Shown: piece after piece, positions 31,779 through 44,103 of the stretch
Position numbering within the stretch: position 1 is the stretch's first letter
How the letters are laid out: every line of letters begins with the position of its first letter
NCBI GenBank assembly: GCA_958510825.1
Contig: OY294051.1
Location: 4,682,353-4,746,352, forward strand
Direction: 5' to 3'
DNA length: 64,000 bases
Source: Brachypterus glaber
Lineage: Eukaryota; Arthropoda; Insecta; Coleoptera; Kateretidae
Position numbers and translations under genes: made by a program
Notes under the pieces: model-generated
The model's input: the letters and a program-made list of their open reading frames with translations, nothing else
What the model was told of the DNA's origin: nothing
Database searches by the model: none

Positions 31779-31930
31779 CAGTGACTTATTTTAGTTATTT
31801 TGTATCTATTCAATATTAATTTCAATAAACTTATAATATACCTGTACTTATAATATATAAGTTATAAATAATTTATTGAAACATATTATTTTAGTGTACC
31901 GTGCACTACAAATAATTTAATACAGTAGGT

Positions 31931-32120
31931 AATTATACTGGAAATTTAATAAAACCTGCAGTGACTCATATTTCTGCTGCTTTTGTATAAGGGGTCCGCC
32001 TTTGCGAAACTTCGACGAAATTACGCGAGTCGCACCCGAACTGGTATGATCTTCGCCTTTTACCACACATTCGCAACTAAGTCACTGCAGGTTTTATTGA
32101 ATTTCCAGTATAGTATAATT
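31931..32120. repeat. Foldback MITE
   Basis: Left arm AATTATACTGGAAATTTAAT and onward to TGCAGTGACT. The right arm is its complement, with about 36 paired bases. The loop is GC-rich (CCTTTGCGAAACTTCGACG). Confidence 0.8.
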
Positions 32121-32126
32121 AAAAAA

Positions 32127-32340
32127 ATAAACAATAAAAACTTTTCGCAAAAAAAAATGAACCGACTTCTATGTTTCTAAAAAGTAAAGAATAAAAAATA
32201 CTTAAGTCGTTGCCAATTTCACCAATCCCTAAATTAATTACTAACAATTATTTTTTTATTATTTTATTATTGTTTGCTGTGAAATTGGCACCGAGTTAAG
32301 TATTTTTTATTTTTTACTTTTTAGAGACACAGAACTTGTA
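32127..32340. repeat. Palindrome also found inside the 21.1-kb MITE
   Basis: Arms of about 85 bp including GACTTCTATGTTTCTAAAAA and TTTTTAGAGACACAGAA. The loop is GTTGCCAATTTCACC... / ...GTGAAATTGGCACC. The counterpart is at 21221-21433. Confidence 0.7.
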
Positions 32341-32392
32341 GATTTGTAACGTCATATAAGCTAAATTATAGTTGTCCTTCCATCTCGGCAAG

Positions 32393-32432
32393 CTGCTGAC
32401 GTCACAACGCACTGTTAGGGCGTTGTAACGTC
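32393..32432. repeat. Hairpin with TGACGTCA half-sites
   Basis: TGACGTCACAACGC pairs with GCGTTGTAACGTCA. Related TGACGTCA-rich palindromes lie at 34770-34830. Confidence 0.6.
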
Positions 32433-32689
32433 ATTATTTTAAAGATAAATATCTAAAAAATAAAAGTAATATTTTTATTTCAGCGCCCAAGAGTCTAACC
32501 AACCTTATTTTAAACGAAATACTAAAGAAAATCTTGTTAAAGTTTAAGCGTTCAGTAATAATCAAATAATGCCTTATGGTAAAATCACAAAATTTATAAT
32601 TTTCTTTTGTTATTTTAATATTACAGGTCCAGCGAATTAAGTTTAGCGGCATTTAAAAGATTTACAGTGTGCCGTAATATTTAAGTGAT

Positions 32690-33060
32690 CCCTTAATCAA
32701 GTTATCCGGCTTATCCGATATTTCTCTAAAAACTGGGTTGGTAGTAGAACCAAATTAAGCCGTTTTTAAGTGAAATTGCGTTAAAATGATTAGATTTATG
32801 TTAATTATCCGGCTTACCCGACATTATCCGAGCATCACATTTAAACGGGCCACCTCATGAATGCCCTCTTGAAGTTGCAAATAGTTTCATCAAATTCCGT
32901 TCATTCGTTCCAAAGTTATGGGAACAAACATAAAAAAAAACAAAGTCACACGTCGAATTGATAACCTCCTCCTTTTTGGAAGTCGGTTAAAAAAGCCTTC
33001 TTCCTCTAGAGGGAGCTCTCTCTCTTTCTCTCTCCGATTAAGTCTAAACACCCTGTATGA
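32690..33060. other. Repeat fragments, no gene seen
   Basis: TTATCCGGCTTA recurs at 32703 and 32808. The 32885-32995 block ending in CCTCCTCCTTTTTGGAAG and TCGGTTAAAAA resembles a common insect repeat end. A CACCCTGTA mariner-type terminus lies at 33047-33055 without a partner. A (TC)n tract is at 33016-33036. Confidence 0.4.
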
Positions 33061-33382
33061 GTAAAATTTAAATTTGGATTTTCTGAAAATAAGCCTTATA
33101 TAAAATGCTAATCAAAATCGAATATAATATTTAACAAAGTGTCAACCTCTTTTGAATAATTTAATACTGACAAGATTACCAATTCCCTTTTATGCATTTA
33201 AATAGAGGTTCCTATAGTCTTACAAAAATTGGCCTTTACAGTAATAGATCGTTTAAAGATAGTCCTTATATTATATGTTATATAACTTATATATGAGCTA
33301 AGTAACCATTTTAAACCTTTATTTCTAGAGTGTTTTCTTTTACTCAAAAAAAAAAAATCCAATAGTTTTTTTTTGTTTTCAG

Positions 33383-33478
33383 ATAAAAAAAACCCAAACT
33401 AAGCAAAGATGGCCGAGTCCAAAGGGCCTAGAACACGGCTCTTTCTGTTTTGGATAGTAACGACAGGAGTTACCTACG
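33383..33478 (+). CDS. Signal-peptide exon of a secreted or membrane protein
   Basis: A T-rich tract and TTTTGTTTTCAG precede the exon. The start codon at 33409 has A at -3, G at +4 and an in-frame TAA nine bases upstream, so translation must begin here. It encodes MAESKGPRTRLFLFWIVTTG, then VTY plus one base, ending at G|GTAAGTATT. Residues 11-22 are a hydrophobic core after a basic segment, a secretory signal peptide. 70 coding bases leave a phase-1 intron, common after signal peptides in extracellular and adhesion proteins. The 26-base leader implies at least one upstream 5' UTR exon outside view. The rest of the gene is not identifiable here. Confidence 0.75.
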
Positions 33479-33899
33479 GTAAGTATTAATACTGTTTAAA
33501 CTATTTAAAAATATATATATATATATTTGACTATTTTACGATTTAACAAAAATTCCGCAAACAAAAAATACGTGAAATCTGTTTAGCTTAGAGTTTTCTA
33601 CAAACAGAGAAAGGTTAACTAAAAAAAGATGTAAGGTGGGTGAGCCAGTTATTGACATGTTCCTAATGTTGTCACCCCCTCTTAAACTTGTTAGTTCGTC
33701 CTCTGTTTCAAAGATGACACTACCAGTATATCTGTTATATCGAAAAGATGCCTGTTAATATGATGTATTTGTATTCAGTTGGTAAAGGCGTACACAAAAA
33801 CCCAGTTCGTATCTCGCGCTCTTCCACTATAAAAACTTGTAAAATTGTGCTGACTCAAGCTGGGTAGCATCGATTATTGCAGGAAAAAACATAATAAGG
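33479..33899 (+). other. Start of the intron after the signal-peptide exon
   Basis: Begins GTAAGTATT. No second exon is recognisable before the window ends, so if the gene is intact this intron exceeds 30 kb, or the next exons are too short to see. GC content is slightly higher to 33860. Confidence 0.45.
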
Positions 33900-34350
33900 T
33901 AGGCATAAACATGCACTTTCTTGGCCCATATTGTGTTTCAGTTAATAAAGAAGGAAAAAGGTTATTTTTTGAGGTTGTTGTCTAAGTAGCGGTGTTTCTA
34001 ATATTGTCATGTGAAGTAGTTGAAAACAACAAAAATAACAAAGACAAAAAACAAAAAGAAAAGAAACTAACGAAGAATTCAGAGAGTTATAAATCTTGCT
34101 TCTGCTTCGTATTCAAAGAGAATCGCCAGGCCGATATGAGATTGTAATCGATAGTACTTGATACTTACTAAAAACGACAAATTGTTATTTAAGTGCCGAA
34201 ATTGTACCCAAAAATAGCTAAAATTGTTATTGTGCTACAATAATTTCTTATTAGTTTCTTAGTTTTTTGTAAGTTTGTTCTTTACTATCAATAATATTGG
34301 CAATATTTGGGACATGGGTTCCTAATATTGTCAGTATGCAATCTTTGAAT
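33900..34350 (+). repeat. I-family repeat, copy 2 (intronic)
   Basis: Colinear with 19606-19970, including CATGCATTTTCTTGGCCC-like, GAGAATCGCCAGGCCGA and TTCTTATTAGTTTCTTAG blocks. Confidence 0.65.
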
Positions 34351-34596
34351 GATTTTTTTTTAATTGAAACTTGAATTAAGTAAAAGTATTTGGTTTTAAT
34401 AATAAAATTTCTTGTAATGAGTTGTAAAGAAGTTTAAATGAAAAATGGCAAGTAGATTTTTAAATTGAGGATTTAAAATGTTAAAAATAATAAAAACACT
34501 AATTGAAATTGAAACAAATTATTGAATATTTTAAAATTATTCAAATATCGGGTATTTTCATACTTGCAACATGTATCTAACACAAGTATCACAAAT

Positions 34597-34850
34597 AAAC
34601 ATTCAACGAGAGAATGCGACTCTGACGTCACAGCTCGTAAACTAAAAAGCACTCTGTAGTGTAACTGAAACTTATTTATTAAGAACTAATACATAATTAT
34701 TATATAGAAAATGTATATAAACAAAAATCATTTATTAAATCTTAAGAAATAAGTTTTAATTACCATATAGAGTGCTGACGTCACAGCGCGTAAACTAAAT
34801 TTACGCGCTGTGACGTCAGATTCACATTTTCTCGTTGAATGAATATTACT
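34597..34850. mobile_element. Foldback MITE with CRE-like palindromic core
   Basis: Left arm ATTCAACGAGAGAATG plus CTGACGTCACAGCTCGTAAA; the right arm is the complement. Within the right half, GCTGACGTCACAGCGCG and CGCGCTGTGACGTCAG form a further nearly perfect hairpin (34775-34823). TGACGTCA is the consensus CREB/ATF site; function here is unknown. Confidence 0.75.
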
Positions 34851-35192
34851 TCAAATAAGAATATTTACTTCAAATAAGAATATTTTTGTCTTCAATGAGA
34901 TATAGGGAAAAGTTATCAAGTATACAATTAGAAAAGCCAATTTCAACAGAACTATGCATGATAATAATAACGGAATATATAATTTCTAACCTCACATAGT
35001 TAAACTTTAATTACAAGAAGATATATCTTGTAAAATAATTCTAGAATTCCTAGTGAATAGGTAATAGAAATACAAGTCAACTTTGCTAATTCGTTTGTGA
35101 TGCAAATAAGTTATAAAACAAATTGTTAGTTAGTTTAATTAGATCATTGTAGAATAGTGTAAATTATTATTTAGAAGATTACACTTTAATAA
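34851..35192. other. No gene seen
   Basis: AT-rich presumed intron. ATTACTTCAAATAAGAAT and TTTACTTCAAATAAGAAT are adjacent direct repeats at 34846-34885. Confidence 0.4.
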
Positions 35193-35458
35193 ATTCGGTT
35201 TTTATTTAGTAACTCAGGAACTCTTTAAGATATAGCAAGGAGGTTTTGCACGTGAACTAATCTTAATAAGGGCCATCTTTGTATGTTATTTTTATGTACT
35301 TATTTTAAACAGGGGTGTGCGAAACTGTGGGGCCTCATCAGTTTTTTGTCCCAAACTTTTTTATGTGTAACTTTTTTGTGATTTTATTTTAGGTAAATTA
35401 TTCCTCAGGTCAAAATACATAAAAAGGTACTCTTGTTGTAACACTGTAGGACTAACAC
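35193..35458 (+). repeat. B-family fragment, copy 4
   Basis: Matches an internal part of the B left arm (GTTTTGCACGTGAACTAATC through GGTACTCTTGTTGTAA). Both termini are missing. Confidence 0.7.
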
Positions 35459-36317
35459 CGTAATAAATATAATAACTAGGTTGGATTAATGTCAAAGTTT
35501 TTGCCTTGTCTAGTTTTTTTTTGTGTTTTAGTGTTTAGTCGTTTAAATATTTGAACCAAACAAAACACACTAACATAATTACCAAAAACCGCGCGAGTTT
35601 ATATCAGTACAAGTTTCAGAATTTTAAGAGATCTGTTTTTCCCGTTTGAAGAAAATATAATATTTTTGATACAGAAAAGTGTTCCTCATCCAACTTTACA
35701 ACAAAATCTAGCACTTTTTCTCCTTTAGGAGTAAACAGTAATATTACTGTCAGAAAAAGATGTGACATTTCAAGGAGTCTTTGATATAGAGATTTTAAAT
35801 TTGCACCAAAGGTTTTATACTATGTATGAAATCGTTTATAATTTTGTGTCTGTATATAAAAGCGTTCTTAAAATATCGTGGTATAAAAGACCTCCCCACA
35901 GTGGCGCCTTCGCCAAAATTGTAAATTTAAATTATAATCAACTTTTTTTAAAAATCTGGCAAGCAAAACAATTTATCTTGTTCTTCTTAGCAAAAGTTAA
36001 AATCTAGATGCAGAAACCAGTAAAATGGTTGTTCCGTATCTAAATTCTGGTTGACCGAACCAGATTTTTTTTTCAGTATATACAAAAATATGTATAATTT
36101 TCGACAAAAGTTTGCCTTTGAAAGTTTTGTTTTAACTTGAGATTTGCCGTGAAAATTCTGCATATCCATTTATTTCATTAAAAAATACTTATGCATCAAC
36201 TCTGACAAAAGTTTGTCTTTTAATTTCGTACCAAAAATATTTGATTACATCGGCACTTGGCATCGGCACTACTTGCCAAAAAGCCAAAATCTATTACCAT
36301 GTTTTTTTTTTATATTT
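35459..36317. other. No gene seen
   Basis: Contains GGCGCCTTCGCCAAAATT (35904-35921), an inverted relative of the 13991/14583 motif. Otherwise AT-rich. Confidence 0.4.
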
Positions 36318-36850
36318 CTAGACGTTTCAGCTCTTTCTGAGTCGAAATCAATGAAAAAATTTTTTGCGTCCATCTGTCTGTCTGTCTCTCTGGGTGTAAA
36401 ATCGATAACTCCATTTCTAAAAAATATATCGACAAGCGGTTTTTTGCATGTTGTTTCTTATCATATTTCGAAGAGCTGATTGGGGGTAAAGGATTGGGGG
36501 TAAGGGGGTAAGAATGGGGTAAAACTCCTATTTTTAGCGTTTTTCGGTTATAATTAAAAACTCCTATTTTTAGCGTTTTTCGGTTATAATTAAGTTAAAT
36601 ATTATTGTATTTTATTAAATTGCTCAAAAAATGTTATAAACAATTTTTTTTTAAATACATTGTTTTCGAGATATTATGGTTTGAAGCAGTAAAAGGTTTT
36701 TTTTTGGCATAACTCATTTATAAACCTATTTTAAAATATTATAATTCAAATGAAATCTCTTTTCAAGCCCTACAAAAAATATTATATACAGTTTTTGCTA
36801 GAATATAACGTTTTAAAGATACAGACTTTAATAAATTATGCAAAACGCAG
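36318..36850 (-). repeat. D-family element, copy 3 (inverted, diverged)
   Basis: Reverse complement of D with TTTCGACTCAGAAAGAGC, a short TCTG tract (36370-36388) and the GCTCTTCGAAATATGATA block. A 38-bp segment beginning AAAACTCCTATTTTTAGCG is duplicated in tandem at 36520-36591. Confidence 0.65.
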
Positions 36851-37549
36851 GTGTATAACTGGTTGCCTATTCACACAACTTAATATTTCATAACGTTTCA
36901 AATTAGTGCCTAGTGCCGATGTTTTGACAAGGTGCTTGCAACTGTTCAGATGGTTTGCTAAACAATTCTAAACTGTTCCGCTGGTTTGCTAAACTTTTAA
37001 GGGAAAGTTTTGTTTTATGTTTGTAAGCGTATTTTCTTTGTAGCTAGCTGGGTATTAATTATTTTATAGATTTTCCGTGAAAATCCCGCATTATCATTTA
37101 TTTTATTAAAAAATACCGGCTTTTGTACGGCGGATATCCGGTGCTATATTAAAAAATAGCAAATGTGCAATATTTGATTTGAGGCCTCTAGAGTAAAAGC
37201 TTTTATTTTCACTTTTTGATAACATTTACTTAGGGATTGGCTACTTATTCAAAAACAGTATCTAAAACTTGATGAAACGTTGCAAGCACCCTGTCAAAAC
37301 ATCTGCACTATTGGGAAAACTAATAACATGCTATTAGAACGGGGTAGCATAACATAATTACAATTTTACTACTACTCCTCACTGCACAAACTAACTTGTA
37401 TAATATTTATATTAAACTTTAGCTTTTCTTGTACACTTAATATATAATTAAAATTAATAATAAATATGTTTTTACTTGGATGCAAGTTGAACTTATTAAT
37501 TACAATTTTTGATTGATTTTAAAAACAAATGAATGGAAGCTTAAAATTT
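36851..37549. other. No gene seen
   Basis: AT-rich, with the ACGTTGCAAGCACCCTG motif at 37277-37293 and its inverse near 36920. No ORF. Confidence 0.4.
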
Positions 37550-38194
<645 letters not shown>

Positions 38195-38486
38195 AACCAG
38201 AAATGTGAAGATTTCAATACATCGGCACTCTTAGTAGCACTAAGTGCCGATGTAATTAGTAGTTGGTTTGGACTTTTGGGTATTCAAAAATAGTTTTAAA
38301 ACATTTTTATTAAAAAGCTGTTATAAAAATAGTCAAAACATGGTTTTTTGGAAAAATAAATCCTTTTTTAATAAAAAGTAATTATAATTAAAAAGTTACT
38401 TACATAGCCTGAACTAAATATTATAATATACAGGATAAACCAGAAATAGTTTCCAAATTTTAAGAGGTGTTTTCACAATAAAAAGT

Positions 38487-38495
38487 TGCAAAAAC

Positions 38496-38555
<60 letters not shown>

Positions 38556-38556
38556 G
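38487..38556 (+). repeat. (ATT)n microsatellite
   Basis: About 22 ATT units. Confidence 0.95.
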
Positions 38557-38653
38557 TAAATTAGTAATCTGGATCTTTTTTTGGAGTGGTTCATTTTTTT
38601 TTGGTTTTTACGATTTTTAAAAAATTAAGTATGAACTTTTTTGATAATTTTTT

Positions 38654-38826
38654 TTATGGTATAGTTCTCCGCATGAAAGAAAGTGTCCAACGTAAGGGGG
38701 ATGAATCATTCGCGCTCTCTTCTTTCCGTCAAGAGCGTTATAAGGCATTCGTGCCTACATCGGGCCTCCTACTTGAATATACATTTCAAACATATTTCCC
38801 GTAGCCACAGATCCGTGCGTCAACCT
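38654..38826 (-). repeat. K-family repeat, copy 2
   Basis: Reverse complement of 3456-3632, with TCTCCGCATGAAAGAAAG and CCCGTAGCCACAGATCC. The 72-codon ORF over it is not conserved in copy 1. Confidence 0.65.
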
Positions 38827-39572
38827 ATAGCATTTAGTATTTATTTATAGTGAAACAGAGACCTTCGTACGAAGGAATTTTATACCTTAAAAATTAAAGC
38901 CAGAAAAAATTAGTTTTACCCCTAGAAACTCCAATAATTTTAAACGATTCAAAAAAGAAAAAAGCTTTTTATTTCAAATTAATTATTTTCTGGCCTCTTT
39001 CAGTTAAATAAAACTTTTAGAGATCCACAGTTTTGCATTATTTTATTTTTTAGTTTTAGTTTCATTACTTAACTCGCAGTAAACGTCTAAAAATTTAACA
39101 GGCAATTAAAAAAGAGTGTTATAAAACATAAACTGTCTACTAATGAAACTACAAAAATAAATTAAAAAAGTGATGTTTCGCACAAAAAGGACCATGTACA
39201 TAAATAAAATTTAATATTTTATTAAAAATTTTAATTTCAAGACCAGATACATAAATAATATCTAATATTTTATTGAAAATAATAAAAACTCTTTAAATAT
39301 TTAATTCTAGTAAATCCCTTTATTGTATTTTTAGTCATACTACTTTTACTTTTCAAACACAGACCTAAAAAAAAAAACTAAGTGTTCTGAATAGACTTTA
39401 AAAAAGAGACGTTTTTTCACATAAGAATATAGACAGGGTAATTTAAAGTTTTGTCACTCAGAGAAAGTGGATGAGAATTTAAATAAATATTTAACCAGAG
39501 TTCTTTTACATACTCTTTGGACAGTAAAAAGAAGAATACTATACAACGTATATAAAAAAAAATATTTAATAT
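38827..39572. other. No gene seen
   Basis: AT-rich. The mirrored ORFs at 39454-39672 and 39467-39655 extend into A-family copy 4 and are not genes. Confidence 0.4.
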
Positions 39573-39887
39573 TATTTATCCAATACATACAGATAATAAG
39601 ACAAGATAAACTCAATAATAACCCCCGAGTGGCTTTTACTTTATTGAGTGGATAATTATTTATTTTACCCACTCAACTGTCACTTGTCAAATTATTTTCA
39701 TGTAAATGTCATTAAAATTTGTAATAAAAATATGAATTTCTAAGCTATTTATTGAATAAAACCTTGTATGGCACTTATGGGTAAACCGATATTGCCCTCT
39801 CGAAAATTAACCTGCTTGGTTGACGCCTCGCAGGTTAATTTTCTCATGGGCAATATCTTACTTTACCCACTAGTACCATAAATAACT
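39573..39887 (-). mobile_element. A-family element, copy 4
   Basis: Same orientation as copy 1. The CAATACATACAGATAATAAG end and CCATAAATAACT end are both present. Missing ~20 bp near the first end. Confidence 0.8.
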
Positions 39888-40736
39888 ATTTCTTACGACC
39901 TAGTTAGTGGATAGTGTTAGCGGTTAGGAAGTGAATATCAGCTGATTTTACATATCTGCTGTCAGAGAATGAGTTAACGTCAAACACATAACCTCAAATT
40001 GAAAAAAAAATTTTTAGACAATTTTTGCGTTTTTTGGATGTTGGGGTGCTAGGTCGTAGGAAAAATAGTATACTTCGAGGGCTTTTTTTAGTCGGCTTCG
40101 CCTCGTAAAAAAATGGCACTCTGGTGCACTGATGTTATGTAATTTATAGACATATCAAGGCAAAGATTAACTCTAAGGTTAAGGATAAATAATTTTAATT
40201 ATAATTATTTTTTGATTTAAATATTATTTTAGTTTATAAGTTTTTCAAGTTATTTTAATAACTTTTATCATAGGAAGAGTCAATAACCAAAAGCTAGCAT
40301 TTAAATAACTTTTTGTTTATTTTTTGAAATAAATATTCGAAGGTTCTAAATCGATTTTGACCTAAAAAATAACAAATATTTACTTTTAATTTAAAAAGCG
40401 TATCCCTTAAACTCCCGAATAAATATTTTGTATAAACTTGAAGTTTATAAATTCATCGGAATCAGCGAGTAAATAAAAGAAGTATGCCCAATTATAGATT
40501 GGATTTATTTTGAGAATTTATCGTGCTCTTCAGAACACACAGTGAAAAGTATTATACACTTATATCGGAAGAAAGTGGGACTTTTTAAATAAAAAGAAAT
40601 CTGTAAGCCGATTTTTATTTTTTTCAGTGGTGTATATTTTCAAAAGTTTAGGTTTAAATAATTTGACTTAGTAAATAGAATGATATTTGACATAAACATC
40701 AAGATTGACTAGTTTAAATTATGCAACTTAAACAAT
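39888..40736. other. No gene seen
   Basis: Contains a GTCGGCTTCGCCTCG patch near 40091. No ORF or repeat match; AT-rich. Confidence 0.4.
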
Positions 40737-41000
40737 AGTTATTTATGGTACTAGTGGATAAAGTAAGATATTGCCCATGAGTGCCATACAAGGTTTTATC
40801 CAATAAATAGCTTAGGAATTCATATTTTTATTAAAAATTTTAATGACATTTACAAGAAAATAATTTGACAAGTGACAGTTGAGTGGGTAAAATAAGTAAT
40901 TATCCACTCAATAAAGTAAAAGCCACGCGGGGGTTAATATTGAGTTTATCTATTTAAATTAAAGCTGGTAATTGTCTTATTATCTGTATATATTGGAAAA
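40737..41000 (+). mobile_element. A-family element, copy 5 (palindrome deleted)
   Basis: Both ends are present, but the segment from GAGAAAATTAACC to the second TTTACCCATGAG is missing. ATTGCCCATGAGTGCC joins directly, as if one arm of the hairpin was lost by slippage between the two CCCATGAG repeats. Confidence 0.8.
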
Positions 41001-41220
41001 AAAAATTTTAAGTGTCTCACTTTTTTCCGAAAAACTTTTTACGATGTTTTTCAAATTTGTCAAAAATTACACCAGATCAGAAATTTTTGTATGCAAATGC
41101 TATTTATTAAATTCTGAACAACTTTCAGCTTTGTCCGTCCGTCTCTCCGTCAGTCTGGACGTCCGTATGTCACAGTTCTTGTGTACTTGATAACTAGAGA
41201 ATGAAAGGTCTGATCAATAT
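41001..41220 (+). repeat. GTCCGTC-type module
   Basis: GTCCGTCCGTCTCTCCGTC followed by GATAACTAGAGAATG, the same layout as 5655 and 42355. Confidence 0.45.
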
Positions 41221-41840
41221 AAATTTTTTTACGAAAAATATTTTTTGAAACCTGACATTAAAAAATAACAAGTTAGGGATGCATAAAATCGTGCATCAAA
41301 ATTATTACTAAATAAATAAATAAATAAATTTAAATTTTTGATTTTTGTAAAACAATAAATTTTTAATAAATTATTTATAAATACTAAAGTATTCTGTTAA
41401 TTAAATGAAGATAAATATTACAATTCGTGATTCTACTGAATGGAATATTTTAAGATAAAAAGACTTTTTTTGCTAATAAATTAATGAAAAAGAATAGAAA
41501 AGTGCAAAATTAAAAATCGTATTGTTCTTCCGTCAATAAGCATTCGTAATCAAGCTTTTGCATTGACATTTAAATATCAAATGAAAAATTGATCGTAAAT
41601 ATCACGTCCTCAGATTATTCTTGTTTTGTTTTACTTTGTTTTATAGGTTTCTTTAGATTACGAGGGATGAAAGTTATACAGAAATGCCAACATTACTGCA
41701 CACAAAAAACATTTGGGTAACAAGACAATACAGTATAATATAATAGGTTAAAATGTAACAAGTAACATTTTGCAAAAAAAAAAAACATCAAATGACTGAT
41801 ATACATGGGAATCTAATTTTTTTAAGGCCTATTCAGAAGT
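41221..41840. other. No gene seen
   Basis: AT-rich with an (AAAT)n patch near 41310-41330. Confidence 0.4.
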
Positions 41841-41852
41841 TTGCATAAGAAC

Positions 41853-41938
41853 ATAAATCATAAGAATGCGGTGCCGTGATTGACTTACAAGATACATAGC
41901 GGCACATCAAGCCAATCACGGCATCGCATTGTTATGTA
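41853..41938. repeat. Foldback repeat
   Basis: GCGGTGCCGTGATTGAC and GCCAATCACGGCATCGC pair, with AATCATAAGAA / TTCTTATG-type outer bases. Confidence 0.6.
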
Positions 41939-42063
41939 TTACTTTCTTATGCGAGCCTGTGGATATGCCTTTATGTTTCTTCTTATGTTGCGGCTTTTGC
42001 AGAAAGGAGGCATCTTACAAATTTTGAAAATTAGGTATATAATTTATACATGTGCTCATCTGT

Positions 42064-42285
42064 AGTTTTTTTGGTATATTTAAAAGCTTAGTGCCTCTGG
42101 CTTATTTATCTTAACTAGGAATTATTTTGAATGGGGATTTATTGGGGGGGGGGGGTGATTCTAGCTCACTGATACTGGAGAAACTTACGTACAACGTTCA
42201 TGAAATGTTGGGGAGGGGGAGTGAGACTAGCTCACTGATACTCGAGTTGTAACGGTCAGGAATTGGTGGGCAACAATACTGGTTT
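42064..42285 (-). mobile_element. N-family non-LTR 3' UTR, copy 3
   Basis: Contains two AGCTCACTGATACT blocks after G-rich tracts (G13 at 42145-42157 and GGGGAGGGGGAG). The CAATACTGG at 42274-42282 matches CATTACTGG of 31610-31618. No RT coding part remains. Confidence 0.65.
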
Positions 42286-42339
42286 TGAAAATCCAAACGA
42301 AAATTTTCAAATTTTTGGGAAAGCCTTGTATTCGTGCAA

Positions 42340-42995
42340 AAATTTTAAAATTGTCTGTCGATTGGTCGGTCGATCGGTCGTTCGATCGGTCGTTCAATCT
42401 GTCGTTCTGTCCAGGAAATCTTGTAAGCACTATAACTTAAGAACGCTTTAAGCTAGATACTTGAAATTTGGCATAAAGTTATGTTACCAAAACATCTCGC
42501 TCGATATTGTTTTTGGTGAACATTAGGGTGCGACAAGGGGGGTAAATGGGGAAAAATACATTTTTTTTACAAAAAATTGAAAATTGGTTTTTAAGGTTGC
42601 TGAAATTAAATCTGATATAACATTTTCTAACTTCACCCTCGCGGGGTTGAAGATGTAAATATTTTCAATATTTTCGTCAAAATTGGTATATAGCGGTTTT
42701 TGGGGTCAATGAATCTGAATCTGATAATAATTTTTTTCTAATTTAACTCCCTGAGGGGCGGGTGGTAGTTTTCATGAAAATTAGTATATTGAGGTTTTTA
42801 AGGTTGCTAAAAGTAAATCCGATAATAAAAAAATTCTAACTTCATCCCCTGAGGGGCGAGGGGTAGTTTTCTTAAAAATTTATATATTGGGATTTTTGAG
42901 GTCGCTAAAACTGAGTGGCGGAGATAGTTTTCTGTTTTCTGAAAAATTGGTATATTGGGGTTTTTAAGGTTGCTGAAAGTGAATCTAATAATAAA
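42340..42995 (+). repeat. L-family element with GGTCGATCGGTCGTTC tract, array 2
   Basis: A degenerate CGGTCG/CGTTC simple repeat (42355-42412) is followed by the TAACTTAAGAACGCTTTA block and then ~90-bp L units (42570-42995) like those at 13085-13415. The order suggests one element type, of which the 13-kb locus keeps only the array. Confidence 0.65.
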
Positions 42996-43611
42996 AAAGT
43001 CAGGCAGTCATTGGGACTGCCGACAGAAGTGAAAACTTAAAACTATGAAATAACAGTGATTTTTAGTCAATATAATGAAAAGTTATTAAAATACATGCAT
43101 ATCGCCGACATGCATGTCGCGAACCCATAACATTTTCCCCTACCAAAAATCGCTCAACGCGCCTAAAGAATTTTTCACTTCAGAAATTCATTTCACGGCC
43201 TAGGTGAAAAATGGGAAAGCTCTTTTGCTAGACAGTGTATTTTAATCAAAATCTATCGATTCACAAAACAAGAAACTTAAAGTGTGAGAATTCCTTTTAA
43301 CGCTTTTTTTTCGCACTTTGACACTATGAGTCACAAAATTTACTTCGACCCTATGAGGAATTAATGCCTTTCCCTCGTATATAAGAAACTGGGAATGTGG
43401 GACTAATACATCAAGTGACACGCTCTGATTGCAGGGAAAAAGTAACCTATTAGTTGCATATGTTATGCGGAATATAAAACTTGGGGTTGGCCTAATGGGG
43501 TTATGAGGGTTTATATACTTACTTTTATAGGAGGCTTATTTTGGTTCATTTAATTTCTGAGTTGATAAACTACCTACACTAAAACAAAAGTGCACGTACT
43601 TAATATCATTT
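42996..43611. other. No gene seen; small hairpins
   Basis: GGCAGTC/GGACTGCC (43003-43022) and CGACATGCATGTCG (43106-43119) are short palindromes. No ORF. Confidence 0.4.
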
Positions 43612-44103
43612 AATAGTATATTAAAGTACTAGTTTCATAACACGAGTTTTCTAAAGTACTAGTGCGCTAAAAACGTGTTATGAAACGAGTGCTTTATACA
43701 ATTTTTTCTATTTTGCTCTAAAATTAAAAAAAAACTTACATTTGTATTGATGACTGAGTTGGGGATTTTTGTTTTGGATTGGCATTACAGTTTACACCAT
43801 GTTTAAAATTCGAAGAACAAATTATATTTTGTTATAATTTATAGTCATCTCTTCTTCTTTTACTGCGTTAATTGCAGTAAAAAAAGAAAAGATGACTAGC
43901 CACAATTTTAACATGATAAAAATAACCTAAACACAAAATTTTGTAGAAAATTCAACTTTAAAGCGACATTGACATTTGCACGGACAACTTCAAGCGATAG
44001 GCCAGGTTTTTTGCCAACCCAAAAGAACAAAAAGTACAGAACTGTTATGGGCCTATAAGAACAAGCAAAATGCGTGTGAAGAGTCGCAAAATAGAAAAAA
44101 TTA
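43612..44103 (+). repeat. G-family repeat, copy 2
   Basis: Starts TAATAGTATATTAAAGTA. Near the left end, TTTCATAACACG and CGTGTTATGAAA form a hairpin. The remainder is colinear with 24662-25102. Confidence 0.8.

Noticed and set aside
42227..42451. Mirror ORFs with repeated SND/RSV motifs
   Set aside because: Caused by the GGTCGATCGGTCGTTC simple repeat.
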